A stretch of DNA of 64,000 nucleotides from Reticulitermes lucifugus (GCA_026260175.1 JAKCWW010000049.1:125531-189530); one strand, 5' to 3'; positions 1 to 11,905 are shown, counted from the stretch's first letter. Notes: generated by a model not told the origin, from the letters alone. Numbers and translations: made by a program.

Positions 1-1110
1 TTGCTGCTTACTCACCCCCAAAATTGAGGACATCTTTGTACGTGGGAGGATAAAGTTAAAATGAATATTCAAGAAGTGGGTTTGGAGGATGTGTGCTGGA
101 TTCAAGTGGCGCGGGATAAGTAACAATGGTGAAAGTTTCAAACACGGTAATTAACTTCCGTGAACCACACAGTATAGGGAACTTTTTGACTAAATGAGAG
201 ACTACCATCTTCTGAAGAATTTCTTTGCTCCGCATAATTATTTATCTGTACCTAAAGTTGGGTTTGGAAAGATAGAGTATGGATATTCGGAGCTCGGTTT
301 AATGTTTGTCATAGCATCTTGTAAGCGTCGGTCCAGATTTAGAAATGCGTATTGAAATTGAATTTTATTTTCATTTTAATGTGGTTTTGTGTTTTTTATA
401 TTTTCGAGCATGATGAAGTCTGTGACAGAAGTTTAAAAATGTTTAATAATTTACCAATACGGAGTTTCTGGCTTGCTGTCACTTCGAAATAGCCACAGCC
501 ATCCCATAATATAAATAATGTTCATTCGTAATCTAAGAGAATAGCCTGCAAGGACAGAAATAGAACATGTTTTAAATCACGCAATAGGTGCCTTTGGCGA
601 TATTCACATCCGTAATCTAAAAGGTGAAGACTAAGAGATTTACAACCCAGCAGGAAATACAGTAGGGGATAACGTGGCAAAGGGTGCTGATATGCTGTGT
701 TGCCTACAAGTCTGATTGCCTGCTGAGCGTGTGCATCCTCTTGAATTACCCCACCTCATCCCCACCCCAACCTTCATCAGTCATCCTCTCTTAACTGGGC
801 CTGTGATGACATGGCAATTAATTTTCCTTTTTAAAGTACAAATTGATGAATTTGCATACAAAATTCTTTCAAATCTCCACTCCTTACCTTATTAATTCGC
901 AGCACTATTCTAGAAAACCACGATATTATCACGAAGAAATTATCTATATAAATTTAAGGTGGAACATTGTAAAACAACTCAGTGTAGGTCCTTTATACTG
1001 TGACGCAACAGACCTACTGGGGTCTAGGCCGCCCCATTGTTGAGGTTTCGAGATTACATACGGATACAGGCCCTTAGGTTTCCAGGAGGTTGAGGCTTCC
1101 ACAATTTATA
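1..1110. other. Intergenic or intronic AT-rich DNA, nothing recognised
   Basis: No coding, RNA-gene or repeat structure could be recognised in this stretch on either strand. The short open frame at 843-1043 has no domain-like content. Confidence 0.5.
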
Positions 1111-1321
1111 GACAATTGGCCATGAAGGTGGTATGGTTGTCAGCCCTACTCACCGGCCACTTTTACTCCTCCCTCCCCCAGGAGATACCCCTGGTACAAA
1201 TTACTGTTAGAGGCTGAGTCGACCCTAACGTCAGAGTTCCGGAACGATTAAGGATTAATCGAAACCGCGACCTTCCGGTTTGTAGCGCAGTGCCTCAACC
1301 AACTGCGCCACCGTATACCCC
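1111..1321 (-). repeat. tRNA-derived SINE, degraded copy
   Basis: Read on the minus strand, the right end starts with a tRNA-like head. An A-box-like stretch (TGGCGCAGTTGGTTGAG, 1294-1310) is followed by a B-box-like stretch (GGTCGCGGTTTCGATTA, about 1257-1273). The body to the left has the acidic, pyrimidine-rich pattern of the most common SINE family in this window (SINE-C here: ccactcaccggccacttt, then ggtac). It is too diverged to define target duplications. The tRNA-like promoter motifs are seen; SINE status follows from them and from the similar copies elsewhere. Confidence 0.6.
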
Positions 1322-1804
1322 CTCAGTGTAGGTAGTTACACATATAACTCATTGTGCCACGTAAAAACTATTTCTAAACCCTTTCCTTGTTCTTGCGGAG
1401 AGTAAAAATATGTTAAGGAAACATTTGCCCACAATATTTAGCAAACAATTTTCAAATCAGGCTGAAAACCCATTACCACTCCATAAGAAGGAACTTTCCT
1501 TGGCATCAATCTAAACCCTTAATGCTCACATTTCGTAATGTATATATTTGTGTGTAATTATAAAGAGGTACAAACTACATTTGCAATTAAAATACTGAGA
1601 CATAATTTGAAAGGTGAAATGCTTCTGTGGTTATTTACGCACAACTTTCCAAGTTGCGGAACTATATAACCGTTTTTGAAAGATTGTAACAAAACAGGTA
1701 TGTACTAGCATTTATTACACATTGATGCATAGGATTAAAAAAAGATTATCTGCGCTCAATGAAGCAACTTGACTTAATGACTTATGAGCACATTCGTAAC
1801 TTCG

Positions 1805-1935
1805 GCAATAGACGGAGGTGAGTGGTTAGGTTCACTCTCCGACCGGTTTAACCCGGAAAAAACAGCCCGTGTTTTCCTTTAGTTAGTAGGTTGGGTGGGC
1901 CACACAAAATCTCTAAACTGTGTACAGAATAGCAG
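1805..1935 (-). repeat. SINE-C fragment, strongly diverged
   Basis: The order of motifs matches the body of SINE-C: ggtgagtggt, then accggtttaacccgg, then ggttgggtgggcc. The tRNA head is not recognisable, so this is probably an old truncated copy. Confidence 0.45.
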
Positions 1936-2789
1936 TTTCTGGGAATCGAAACTATATCCTAGGTTCCTGTTACCCGTAGCCTTAATACTGTACTATCTTA
2001 GCTTTCCTGGCTAATACAGTTATGTATTTTGAATTAATCGTATTGTATTACAAAATGCGTCAGTGAAATATTGGTTGTGTTATCAGGAGAGAGATAACAG
2101 ATGGACAGTCATTAAAATATAAGACATAAGAAGCTCAGAATGTCTATTTTCTGATTACATTTACTGATGGTTTCTAATGACACATTCGCATTACCTGCAA
2201 AGGCATAAAACTTTCTGACTCGTTGAACTTCGAAGATGAACAAAAACTCAAGATGAATTACACACAAGAAAGAAATCAAATAGACCGCCTGCCAGATAGA
2301 CGGAACAATTTGTTACCAGAAGGAGTGAGACAGAACAAGTTTTCTTTAAAAAAAAGACAGGGAATAAGACGGGGCAAGGAAAACGCTGGAAAATTTAAGC
2401 GAAGAATTATGACATTAGAGAACAGTACATTAAAATCTCAGGCGAAGTGGATATTAATTATGTGACAAAATTAAATTAAAGTAAATTAGTCTGTATTACA
2501 TACCACTTGAATATTGATTTTAAAGTCCTTGAATTTGAGAAACGGAAGAAAATAAATACTTATATTTTGTGTAGCTTGTGTACCATTTTGATGAATTATC
2601 TATTGAAACGTAAAAGATAATAAAACTGAAATGGTAATTATATGTATATATATGTTACATGTATTACGCTTTTGATATGTGCATTGAAATTTCTGGGATT
2701 TCTGAAACCTCGTTGAACGTTGAAGTTTCATTCCAAAGAGTAGTCTCTCATTGCTGCAGTAAGTTCTTTGATATTTTGGTTTTATTCTA
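1936..2789. other. AT-rich DNA; may hold the 3' UTR of the exon at 2790-3002
   Basis: No repeat family recognised. The 3' end of this stretch lies just downstream, on the minus strand, of a candidate terminal exon, so part of it may be 3' UTR. An A-rich run at 2340-2360 is the only compositional feature. Confidence 0.35.
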
Positions 2790-3002
2790 TTATTCTTCAG
2801 TGTTGTCTGTGTTTTTCTTCGCAGCAAGTTTTTCTGCAACTTCAGGTAATATGACTGTATAACCTTGTAACAGACCCACCTGCGTCCCTTCCGTTACGCA
2901 GAACACCTCCACACAGGGATTCAGTGCGCCACATAAGTACTTCTTGGTCTCGTTGGGCGCCAACACCATCAGCAATTGTGCTATTCCGTTGCTGGTTTGG
3001 AA
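2790..3002 (-). CDS. Candidate last coding exon of an unidentified host gene
   Basis: On the minus strand, a pyrimidine-rich run ending in TAATAACAG looks like a splice acceptor (AG at 3003-3004). It opens a 70-codon frame that ends in TAA at 2790-2792. The predicted peptide begins FQTSNGIAQLLMVLAPNE and ends KLAAKKNTDNTEE, with a hydrophobic middle (GLLQGYTVILPEVAEK); it has ordinary amino-acid composition and no repeats. An AATAAA signal lies on the minus strand at 2781-2786, only a few bases after the stop. Stops occur in frame immediately upstream of the acceptor, as expected for an intron. I do not recognise the family. It could be a processed fragment or chance, but this is one of the few protein-like frames in the window that is not part of a known repeat. 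Confidence 0.35.
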   Translation of the reverse strand, partial: FQTSNGIAQLLMVLAPNETKKYLCGALNPCVEVFCVTEGTQVGLLQGYTVILPEVAEKLAAKKNTDNTEE

Positions 3003-3201
3003 CTGTTATTAGAGAGAGTGTGACTTTACTAATTTTGAGTTGCAGGTTGCTAGCATGTGTCAGCCGTGAAAATGGGATCTATCATCAGGGAATATATCTG
3101 GTGTGTGTGAATAATTTTTAGGATCCTACGCAAGGATAAAGCACGGCACAGAATCGGGTGACATGATATAATAGATGTGGTTAATATTTTCTTTTGTGGA
3201 G

Positions 3202-3484
3202 AAGGACCCCGCAGCAGAAGCTACGGACACACCTCAGCCTTAAAGCTTATTGTGCAACCCTTGTGATGAAGATGAAGAGAAAAATGATCATTTTTTTTTT
3301 CACTTTTCCAAGTAGTGGAGCACCGGTGGAATGAAATTGACTGGGCAAAACCGAAGCACTCAGGGAAAAACCTGTTCCAGTGCCACTTTGTCCACCACAA
3401 ATCCCACATGGACTGGCCCTGGATGGAACCCGGTCCTCCGCGGTGGGAGGCCGGCGACTAACCGCCTGAGCCATGGCACGGCCA
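3202..3484 (-). repeat. SINE-B, tRNA-derived, nearly full-length
   Basis: On the minus strand it starts with GGCCGTGCCATGGCTCAGG at the right end, runs through a B-box-like region, then the conserved body (tgggatttgtggtggaca, aagtggcactggaaca, ttcattccaccggtgctcc). It finishes with the family tail (cttaaggctgaggtg and a ggggtcc end). A T-run near 3290 matches an A-rich segment of the body. The same family occurs at 16941, 30209, 50990 and 59094. Confidence 0.8.
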
Positions 3485-3944
3485 ATAGGTGTTGTTAGTA
3501 ATCTTACAATGAAATTCCCTTCGGCTGATAATTTGGTGGTTATGGATCACTATGACATTGTTTCACTAATTAGCGGCACATTCGTATTTATGGAACTGCG
3601 CTTATAAAGTTAGCACATGTATTCGTCGTACAACACTATCGGACTAACCATATTACTGTTTGTCCGGTAATTTCGGTAAATAAGCCTCGGCAATTCCAAG
3701 TTGGGATCATGCTGATGTGAGTTGGACGTCCGCCCTAGCCAGTGTCCAAGACGCTGGTCCCTCAACATCTGTACGAACACAACAAAGTTGGGACAGGGCA
3801 AGCTGCTGCTCTCTCCCGTTCAATAAAATTTCACGATATTTGGCAGTGCGTGGAATTCAGAAGGGTTGTTGATTCTCCTGACCTTCAATCTAACATACCG
3901 TCTAAACTCTTATAACCTTGATTTCAGGCTTCCGCCGCGACGTT
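3485..3944. other. No gene recognised; left flank of a foldback element
   Basis: Nothing coding is supported. The segment 3927-3941 (ggcttccgccgcg) recurs at 22798 and, inverted, at 45146-45157, each time next to a foldback module, so it is probably part of a larger repeat that surrounds the foldback. Confidence 0.4.
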
Positions 3945-4162
3945 GATGAGATCTGCGCCCTTCTGGGATATTACGCGGAGTCGTGTGGTAATAGTTTACC
4001 GATGTTTCGGGACAACTTATCGGTCCCATCTTCACGGGTCAAGAGTCTGAGTAGAAAACACTCTTTGACCTGTGAAGATGGTACCGATAAGTCTTTCCGA
4101 AACGTCGCTAAACAATTACCACACGATGCCGCGTAATATCCCAGAAGGGCGCTGATTTCATC
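3945..4162. mobile_element. Foldback element A, two ~100-bp inverted arms with hammerhead-like module
   Basis: Left arm 3945-4046 and right arm 4060-4162 are imperfect inverted copies, joined by a short loop; the ends are gatgagatctgcgcc and its complement. Each arm carries the module GTGAAGA, one extra base, a stem, then GAAAC (right arm: 4072-4078 and 4099-4103; left arm, complement strand: TCTTCAC 4029-4035 and GTTTC 4004-4008). In the left arm the stem is a perfect GGGAC/GTCCC. No coding capacity is seen. The same outer-arm motifs (ttctgggatattacg, ttaccac) recur in the fragments at 6191, 39110 and 57212. This may be a MITE or a derivative of a Penelope-like or retrozyme element. Confidence 0.75.
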
Positions 4163-4199
4163 TTATAACGTTGAGTGACTATCGATTGCAGTCTTAAAC

Positions 4200-4300
4200 T
4201 TTCATCTTTCTGCTTTTTTACACAGAGCCTGATGACGGATTTTTTAAAGCCGAAACATGTAGCTGGGTTGATATCACTAAAAATAAATTGTGTTCAACAG
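4200..4300 (+). repeat. Repeat fragment with CTGATGA...GAAAC hairpin module
   Basis: CTGATGA at 4229-4235 is followed by one base, then GG, a T-rich loop, CC and GAAAC at 4252-4256. Downstream come atgtagctgggttgat and an AT-rich segment. The order is the same as in the foldback arms and resembles the hammerhead core, but the stem is only two base pairs. Similar flanking motifs (tacatatgtttcggc, inverted) occur in the MITE at 15206. Confidence 0.45.
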
Positions 4301-5183
4301 ATAAAATAGTTCTTTATTTTAAAACTATTTTATTAATGCCTGGCTCTTGTGTAAGTTTCCTCCAAAGTTGCAGTGCCCAAAGGCCGTCTAGCTGGCCACC
4401 CCTGGCCTATAACATGGAACTGAATTGTGCAGGGAGACTTACTGAAAAAAATCACACCAATTTGAATTATTTTGTTTAACTTATGTGAAGTTTACATAGG
4501 AAACTCTTATGTATGTTCGCAGTAATATACACAAGATAAATCACACAAATGCGCTACAGTGACTACAGTCTAGGTGTTTTTAATTAAAACACGGCAGATT
4601 CTTTACATAACCCCAATCTAAAGACTGCAGAACGAACATCTCTCTCTTTTCTATTGCATGGAGGTGAAAATCAATGAAGAAAGGAAGAGGCTTTCTGCGG
4701 TCGGTGATGAGAAGACGGAAAGAAATGCATGAAGAGATAGAAGGTATTCGACTTTAGACGGTTGCTTCAAATTTAAATTCTACAAAGATTCTTTTAAAAG
4801 AAAAGTGGGAGCAATGCAGGCAGTGTTTCTCCAACTTCTATTCCTAGGATTAAGTGACTTTATGTTTTCACGTGGATGTAAAGGCTTTCAGAAAGTGGAA
4901 AACACATTCGAAAGGGACCGAGACTCTAGTTATCCACCTTGTTCATGCTGGGTTAGAAGGAGGGGAGACTTCCCCCTCTGAATCTTTTCTGCATTCAAAA
5001 TGAAAGCAGAGTGTGGAATGTTTACACAACCTGAGCAGCAGTATATGTAATCGAACCATTTGTGTTCTCTTGCTACGTTTGTAGTCGCAGAAATCGAATC
5101 GATAAATATTGATAGTCACAATCTACATTCCATCTGGTACATACATATACACACATTAACAAAAGAAATAGAGGTAAAGCCTC
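4301..5183. other. Unannotated AT-rich DNA
   Basis: No gene, RNA or repeat family recognised on either strand. Short open frames lack domain-like sequence. Confidence 0.45.
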
Positions 5184-5400
5184 TGTGCTTAATTTAGGAC
5201 TATACCATAAAGATAAATGTGGGAACACAGCGCATTCTTAACCTCTGCTCTAGATGAAAGTGAATGCTTAGCTTTACATCCCAACATTTTCACACTCGGC
5301 GGAAGGGTCCCAGCTATGCATTGGTCAAGAGGCTTGGTGGGTCGCAAAATAGATCTGGAAGTTATAGAGGAGAAATGCCTATTGCCCATGCGCAGTACAA
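5184..5400 (-). repeat. SINE-C-like fragment
   Basis: The segment shares its opening (gactataccataaagat) with 25470-25490 and its body (cattcttaacct, ctagatgaa, gaggcttggtggg) with the SINE at 18115. The tRNA-like head is missing. The open frames over it on both strands are shadows of the repeat. Confidence 0.45.
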
Positions 5401-5954
5401 ACCCCAATTCTTCGGCCGTTCATTCGTTGTCTAGTCACCTTACCGTTTGCCGTTTACTAGACGGTAAAGCTAGTGTACAAAACATTGACACATATGTCCG
5501 TGTTCACCGTTCTTAGGTGTTTGTCCATGTATGGAGCAGGTTGAATAGAAACCAATCGGAGGGCGATAACTGGGATTCACGTGTCTATTTCAAGCCACAT
5601 ATCATGCACAATTTTAATCAAGTCCCATGAACCTCGCAAGCAGAGAAATTATCTCGAAGACGAGAGACATTCGCTTATACCCAACTCTGTCTAGGCTTCT
5701 ATTTTTTGAATGTTTTGGAAAGGTTTGGAACTTAATTCCTGGAATCCACATATCTCCTCCTAAGGTTTAAATTTTGGGGATCTCTGAGAATGGAATCCAG
5801 ACAAGCGGTTGTAATTGGATGATGAAATACAGAAGAATGTGCGTCATTGCTTTAAGAGCAATCTACGAATGTTTCATGTGATTCGCAAAAGGAAAAGTAA
5901 ATTTGTCCCTATCCACGCCGTGAAGCTGTATAAGGGGACTAAAGTTATAGGTCC

Positions 5955-6115
5955 ACTCGTTCTTAAACTCGGCACTAAATGGAGATGGGTGGTCAACTTT
6001 ACGCCCCAGTCGCTTTATTTCCGGAAAAGAAGACCGGTGTCCACAGGATTGGAGGTTGGGTGGGCCCCATGACCGATCTGAACCTTTTGGAAAGAAAAAA
6101 ATCCGTTGCCCCATC
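5955..6115 (-). repeat. SINE-C, partial
   Basis: Family motifs in order: gggtggtcaactttacgcc, ccagtcgctttatttcc, then ggttgggtgggcccca. The orientation is the same as the copies at 14215, 34795, 37325 and 45795, with the body read on the minus strand. The tRNA head on the right side is absent or unrecognisable. Confidence 0.6.
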
Positions 6116-6190
6116 GCAAAAATAATATCGTACAATTTTTATATTTCGTTACTTTCTTCTACTTAATAACAACTTTCGGATGATTTTCGA

Positions 6191-6330
6191 TATTTGAGGT
6201 TCTCACAGCAGCGTTGCCGAGGATTCAATTCTTCTGAGATGTTACGCCGCGTTGAGTGGTAAATAGCCGGTCTAACAACGTTTGTAAGAATTGTAGCGCC
6301 TTGAAGACGTCGGTAACTACTGACGGATCG
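6191..6330 (+). repeat. Foldback-family arm fragment
   Basis: It opens with the family end tttgaggttctcacagcag, continues with ggattcaattcttctgag and ttacgccgcgttgagtggt, and ends near gaagacgtcggtaac. It corresponds to the outer arm of the elements at 39110-39245 and 3945-4162. Only one arm is preserved. Confidence 0.55.
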
Positions 6331-6506
6331 ATATGGTTTAACTTTCTAGAAGACACGAGTCTTTGTGTACGTTAAAAAACGTTCCATCACGAAAACTTTG
6401 TTTCATTGTCACAACAAGACAAAGAATATAACCGATTTTATGACTAATGAAATGTTTATTATTTGGACGAGATGCCAGTAACACATCAGTGAACTCATCT
6501 TTTGCG

Positions 6507-6605
6507 AGATTTGAGGTTATGACAGCATTGTTTGGGAAGATTCAAGCCTTCTGGAATGTGTCGCCGTTTTGACTGGGAGGTTGTTACCGAAATTTGGAAG
6601 GGGCC
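6507..6605 (+). repeat. Second foldback-family arm fragment, direct copy of 6191
   Basis: It repeats the same order as 6191-6330 in the same orientation: gatttgaggttatgacagc, gaagattcaagccttctgg, then gaggttgttaccgaaattt. It is about 300 bp from the first copy and diverged from it. Confidence 0.5.
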
Positions 6606-6609
6606 TGTT

Positions 6610-8110
6610 GCCTAAATATCCAGAGTAAAGTAGCTCAGTATACACTCTACTTTGATGATCTTAACCTTAAAGTGAAGACATTACATTCCTTCTAATGTCG
6701 GTAAATATTACCATCCAACACTGCGTAATGTCAAAAAAGATCGGAATCTTCAGTTCGCTTCTTTATTTGTACTGGAAGCTCAAAGCACGACATCCGAGCA
6801 ATAGCAGAGTGTATGTATATGGAAAGCTCGTTTATGGTTCACTGTGTATCTCACGTTTCCATTGCAAATATAAATGAAGACCCATCAACCCCTCGCAATC
6901 TGTTTGACAACCTACGCACCTTTCGCTTCGTCAGTCAAAAGGACTCGTGCAGTGTTCAGACGCCTACGCGTTGTTTCAGAATGTGGCTCGCTGTCACGTT
7001 TTATATTTGTAGAATTAAAATGGCCTAAACATTCTCTTTTCAGAAATATAGGCCTTGTTCTGTGAGAAACGAAATTTGGAATGGACAAAAGACACAAACC
7101 ACATGCTCAAAAGAGCTAGCGACGCCAAACTTTCTGCAACATTCTCTCAACCTTAAACACAGAAGCTCTTCCCATTTCGCCTCGATTGTGTAATTAAAGG
7201 ATAAAAAGGGGATAAATTATGTGTTCCGCAACTTTTAATTTGGTGGAATATGTAACTGAAAACAAGAGAATTTGTGTTTAATGTTTTAAACCCCACTGGT
7301 AATTATATGTATCACTTTCTAGTACGAAATTCCGCTTCTAACACGAATGCTTTGGTGTATTTGATACGATTATCACAATAAATACCGAATATTTCCCTAA
7401 ACATTAGATATAAATGAGTCTTTATAATGCCTACAGATTGTTCTGTCTGAGGTAGAGACTACAATGTTATATATTATTAGACAAATATTGTTTCTTAAGA
7501 AATTAAAACCTTTCTCCGCAATCCCATCCCCCCACTCATTTTTCCAAGTTTTACGTCGTAGCTTTAACCAGCAAATTAAAAATCCGCGCCCTTATCTCAA
7601 ATCCCTATCTCTCACCATTCCAACTTTCTTATCCTCGTGCAACTCTTATCAGAAGAGTAGTGGACAAAGGTTGCAAATCTCCAATAAAGTGATGCTTTTT
7701 TCTCTTCCCTTCCACGAAAAAAGCGTTTCACACTTTTCACACTACTTTCTCTTTCCTACTCTTTTCCTAAGTCCTGTGTGTCTCTCGTTCTCTCTCTTTC
7801 ATTCTTTATAGGCTGAGTCCTTGAAGGATTAATGATGAGTTTAACGTACATTGATTCCATAACGAAACACTTCGTCATTGATCCATATTCTGAAATCGCG
7901 GGTTCTACTCTCTGCTATGTTATTTCTTAGTTTATTGCAGACGTTTCATCACTTACACATGTTTGGCACTGCATTAGGGGAGAAAACTGTGAATGATAAA
8001 CTGAGTAGGCTGTGGAACACAATGACGAGGAATATCTAAGGATAATACTATTATCCGAGCGTTTTCTTTGAGTCCTGATCACAGCTACGAAAAGGGTATC
8101 TTAACGAAGA
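6610..8110. other. Unannotated; pyrimidine-rich tract at 7480-7815
   Basis: No gene recognised. The 115-codon frame at 7464-7811 lies in a C/T-rich tract and its translation is dominated by Ser, Phe and Leu, so it is compositional rather than coding. Confidence 0.4.
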
Positions 8111-8117
8111 ATAGGTC

Positions 8118-8165
8118 AACACAACATATATTGTAGCAATATATTGTTAGAATATATGTTGTGTT
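8118..8165. repeat. Perfect 15-bp inverted repeat (hairpin)
   Basis: AACACAACATATATT (8118-8132) is followed 18 bases later by its exact reverse complement (8151-8165). The loop itself is AT-rich. No gene lies next to it. It may be the relic of a small MITE end pair or a cruciform-forming site. Confidence 0.7.
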
Positions 8166-8169
8166 TTTG

Positions 8170-10942
8170 GATTGTTTCTTAGATTTATCTCAGTCACGTT
8201 TGCTGCTGTTCAAGCTGGGAATAGAAGCTGTGACCTCCGGAATAGGACGGCACTCTAACGCTTGGTCCAGAGGTTAAGCATCGTAACTGAGACCTTCGCG
8301 GTTTTCCGTAGTACATCGAAGATAATTTTTAAAGTACTTTAAAGTGGGCCACACCCGATTCCTTCAGTATCTTAAACTCTTGATACTTAGTATTTGACCT
8401 GCAAAATACCAGTTAAAGTTGTTAATTTCTTATGAAGAAGTAATTGTATTTTATCAGATAAATACTTTGGTATGTAGATACATGTAGATTACAGTGTAGG
8501 TATTTAATTGAAATTAATATCTGTTTTCTCTTTAGTACTTCGTTCTAAAATATTTTTGTACCAGCACAGTACGGATGAAACAACAGCAACTTCAGAAATA
8601 TAGAGGGATTTGGTTTTTCGTGAAGCGAAATCAAGTCGAAGTATTACAAGAATAATGAAATCACTCTAGATTTTTCACAGGTGTTTTTACTTGACTACAT
8701 GTGAAAGTAAAAGTAATTATAACTTGGAAATTTCTGTGAGATGAAACGTATCTTAAAATGGCTTTAGGTGAATAAATCATTGGAGTAAATACTAAAGAGG
8801 GCGACTTTCGCAGAATTAGACTAAACACATTAAACCATGCAGAACCTTGCACTTGACATCCGAATCACGTTTATATATCATGTATATGATGTTTGGTGTG
8901 TGTGAAATTGAGAAACAAACTCATCTTAATATTCAAAACCATAAACATTTACCAGACACTTGATTTTTAGAACTGGGTACCGATTCTGAAACATCTGATT
9001 TTGAAAGAGTAATACACAGAATTCTGGCAACCATTTAAAGAGGCCTGCAATAGGAGCATTCATTAATAGTCCTTCAGAAACAAATATATATTTGAAGGAA
9101 TAAAAGGAATTGAAAGTTTTTATTGTAACTTAATAAAAAAGACCTTAACAGAGAAATTATTCTACTTTAAAATTTGGTTATTGTAATCTTTGAAAGAGTA
9201 GTTTTTGTGATTCGTAATGCAAAAAGAAAAGTTCTGTGAAGAGAGATGTCATACATCTACCCAAGAGGAATGAAAAAGGTGGGAAAATGTTTGACTGAGA
9301 TGGATGTGACGGGAAAGTGGGAGGTGGAATGCTTAAACGCATAGTAGTGAAGAAATAATGCACTTTACGAGGTCTCTAGTTTACAAAAGCTCACTCTATC
9401 AAAAGTGTTTTGATGTTATACATGGAGTGAAAATAAATGTCAGATTGTTACACTGTATTACTTCAGATGGATTAAGAACTGTATTTATTTTCAGAAACAT
9501 AATCTGTCTGAAACACCGAATTCTTTAAAAGCTTGGCCGTGGGTTTGGCCGAACACAAGGACCTACCCAGGACAAAACAACGCTGAAAAATATGAACACG
9601 TATTGACATTCCAGGATGAAGTAAAACCTCTGATCGCAGCGTTCAAATTGTCCACGTCCCTCTGCTACAGCATGTTGCCATTTGGGATTAACGCAGAAAA
9701 TAAATTTCCCTCAACACATTTCATTAATATATACTATAAAAATTTTCTATGAAACAGCGGCCTTTACATGAGAGTAATATTCATGAAAAATCAATAGGTA
9801 ATAGAGTGAGTTAATGTTAGTTGCTCGCTGAGTTAGTAATAGCTCTATGGAAGGGATTGAAGCAATCACTCACGGAGCCGACTGCTGGAAACGGGGCATT
9901 AACAAGCGTTTTAATATGCCTTCTCTTGACTCAGTTCATTTGTGCTGTCAGTCCTGAAGTACCGGCTGCATATTTTCACAAATTCGATATTCTTGTGCAC
10001 CAGAGGGCGGACGGAGCAATTGCCCAGAATCAGTCTTATAAGCTAGCAGGTGCAGGTTAAATAGTTACACGTGTGTTGAAAGTATGTTGGGGTAAATAAC
10101 TAGTTGGAAAATCAGAAAGGAATACTTAGGCACAAGTGGGAGGACAGCAATCGAGTGGACCTTAAAGAAAAGCCCACGAGGCTCTGAACTGAAAATACCT
10201 GCCTTGTTACAGGGTCCATTGGCGTGGTCCTGTGGACACTATAAACAATCTTTGGGTTCCATAAAAGCTGAGAATTTTTGAGACAGTGGTTATAATATGA
10301 TTAAGTTTTGAAGGAAGTGAGCAAGTCTGGTTGTCATTAAAATAGGGCGTGACATGAATTTTTGTCTATTTTAAATGGTTTCTTTTAGAAGTGTGCTTGC
10401 AACGACGCACAGAAATCTTAAATTCTCTAACTTCTTTTTGTTTTGGTAAAAGAAATATGGAATTCTGGCTTTCAGACTGACAGAATGGTTCGTTGTGATG
10501 TTAACCTGTCAAAACCCAATGGTTACTTTACATACCACCAGGTTTCACATTAAAAAATTCTACATTCTGCCCCAGAGTGCATTTCTGCGATATTTATGGC
10601 TCTCAGAACAAGCAGCGATAATTTATCTGTACATGATTAACTGATTGTATTTTATATGAAAGATGGAGACTGTGTCCTGCACGGTATGAGCTGAGTCTTT
10701 AAGTATAATTTAGGCTTATCTTAGTCTTTAAAGTATTAAAGTAATGATTGACGGGCACAAATACTTGACATCTAATAAAAAAGCTATGTAACTTTTGGAC
10801 TTTTTCCTTAATTTAATGTTACAAATATATTTAACTTAAATCAGTGTTACGGAGACTGATTTGTTTCCGTCATCGGGTAGAAAGTTGTGGAAACTTAAAG
10901 GGTTGGGCCGGTCAGACAGGACCTTTTAAGATGACATTACGA
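8170..10942. other. Unannotated AT-rich DNA
   Basis: No repeat family is secure. The stretch at 8215-8360 might be a decayed SINE. The frame at 9821-10060 has a hydrophobic segment (VLICLLLTQFICAV) and sits in a slightly GC-richer patch, but has no recognised domain and no convincing splice frame. Confidence 0.35.
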
Positions 10943-11450
10943 TTTTGTTAGGCGCTTTCGCAAAATTGCGAAAAGCAACAATTAGCTTCACCATGTCTGT
11001 CTGTCTGTCCGTCCGTCCATCTCTCCGTCCGGCCGCATGGAACAATCGGCTCCCGCTGGAGGATTTTCATGAAATTTCATATTTGAGAATTCTTCGAAAA
11101 TCCTTCGAGAAAATTCAAGTTTCATTAAAATCTGACAAACATAACGGGTATTTACTTGAGGACCTATGTACATTTGTGATAGAATCTCGCTGAAATCTTC
11201 TCAGAATATTCAAAAACTTTCTCTCAAAAATCGTGCCGTTTGTGAGATAATGTGGAAAAATATGGTGGGGCCTGACAGGCCACATATGACAATATAATAG
11301 GGCGCATGCGCTGTGCAAGCCGGATAACTAAGCAAGAATACAGACACACTCTCAGAGTATGTAATGATTACTGTTCTTCCACCGCAACACTGGTTACGCG
11401 AACGCGCTTGAGTGTTATGTTTTACGTACATTGCCTGTCTTGTTATTTTC
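10943..11450 (+). repeat. Dispersed repeat R, copy 1
   Basis: It opens with a gcgctttcgcaaaattgcg-type end and a TCTG/TCCG run (about 10994-11030). Then come gcatggaacaa, gagaaaattcaagttt, attaaaatctgacaa, gataatgtggaaaaatatg and gacaatataatagggcgca. All recur in order at 26545-26990, and parts recur inverted at 16664 and 60611. No coding capacity, inverted ends or tRNA head seen. The class is unknown. Confidence 0.7.
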
Positions 11451-11639
11451 AAGAAGGTATTTTTCGCTCGTCTTTAAAAATGTGAATTCAAATGCACATT
11501 TAAAGCAAGCACTTCTTCATAACATGAAGCAGTAATATTAGAAAACCGAGTAGCTGCTACTAAAAATAAACGGATAAGGTATGACAGAATCATTCACGTA
11601 TCTGACAGAAGTACTTATGGAATCGTCGGTATAACGTTG

Positions 11640-11905
11640 TCGGTGTAGCGACTCCCTACTGGCTGCACGGTCAGGGGTTCCAACCCCGGTGTGGGCGAGA
11701 TTTTTGGGGCTTATCCAGACCACCCCCGAAGCCCACTCAGCCTCCTGTATATTGGGTACCTGTTCTTTTTCCCGGAGTTAAGGCGGTAGGCCCTTCGTGC
11801 TGACCACTCCTTCCTTTTAGCTCCGAGGTGTAGTGTGTATGTAGAGCTATGTCGTTACCTCCCTTCATTGCCTGCTTGGCATGTTACTGGACTATGAAAT
11901 CACTT
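11640..11905 (+). repeat. SINE-C, tRNA-derived, nearly complete
   Basis: The tRNA-like head has a B-box-like gcaggggttccaacccc-type stretch near 11670-11690. The body follows with ccagaccacccccgaagcc, cctcctgtatattgggtac and ttcccggagttaaggcggt. The end carries the family motif gctccgaggtgtag, then agagctatg. This is the forward orientation of the most frequent SINE in the window. Confidence 0.7.

Noticed and set aside
5217-5516. 99-codon open frame on the plus strand
   Set aside because: Overlaps a SINE-C-like fragment; no conserved protein features.
7464-7811. 115-codon open frame
   Set aside because: Lies in a C/T-rich tract and its composition (Ser, Phe, Leu, Pro) follows from that.
9821-10060. 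79-codon frame with a hydrophobic segment
   Set aside because: Starts at a TTG, has no supporting acceptor frame or domain; chance is as likely.
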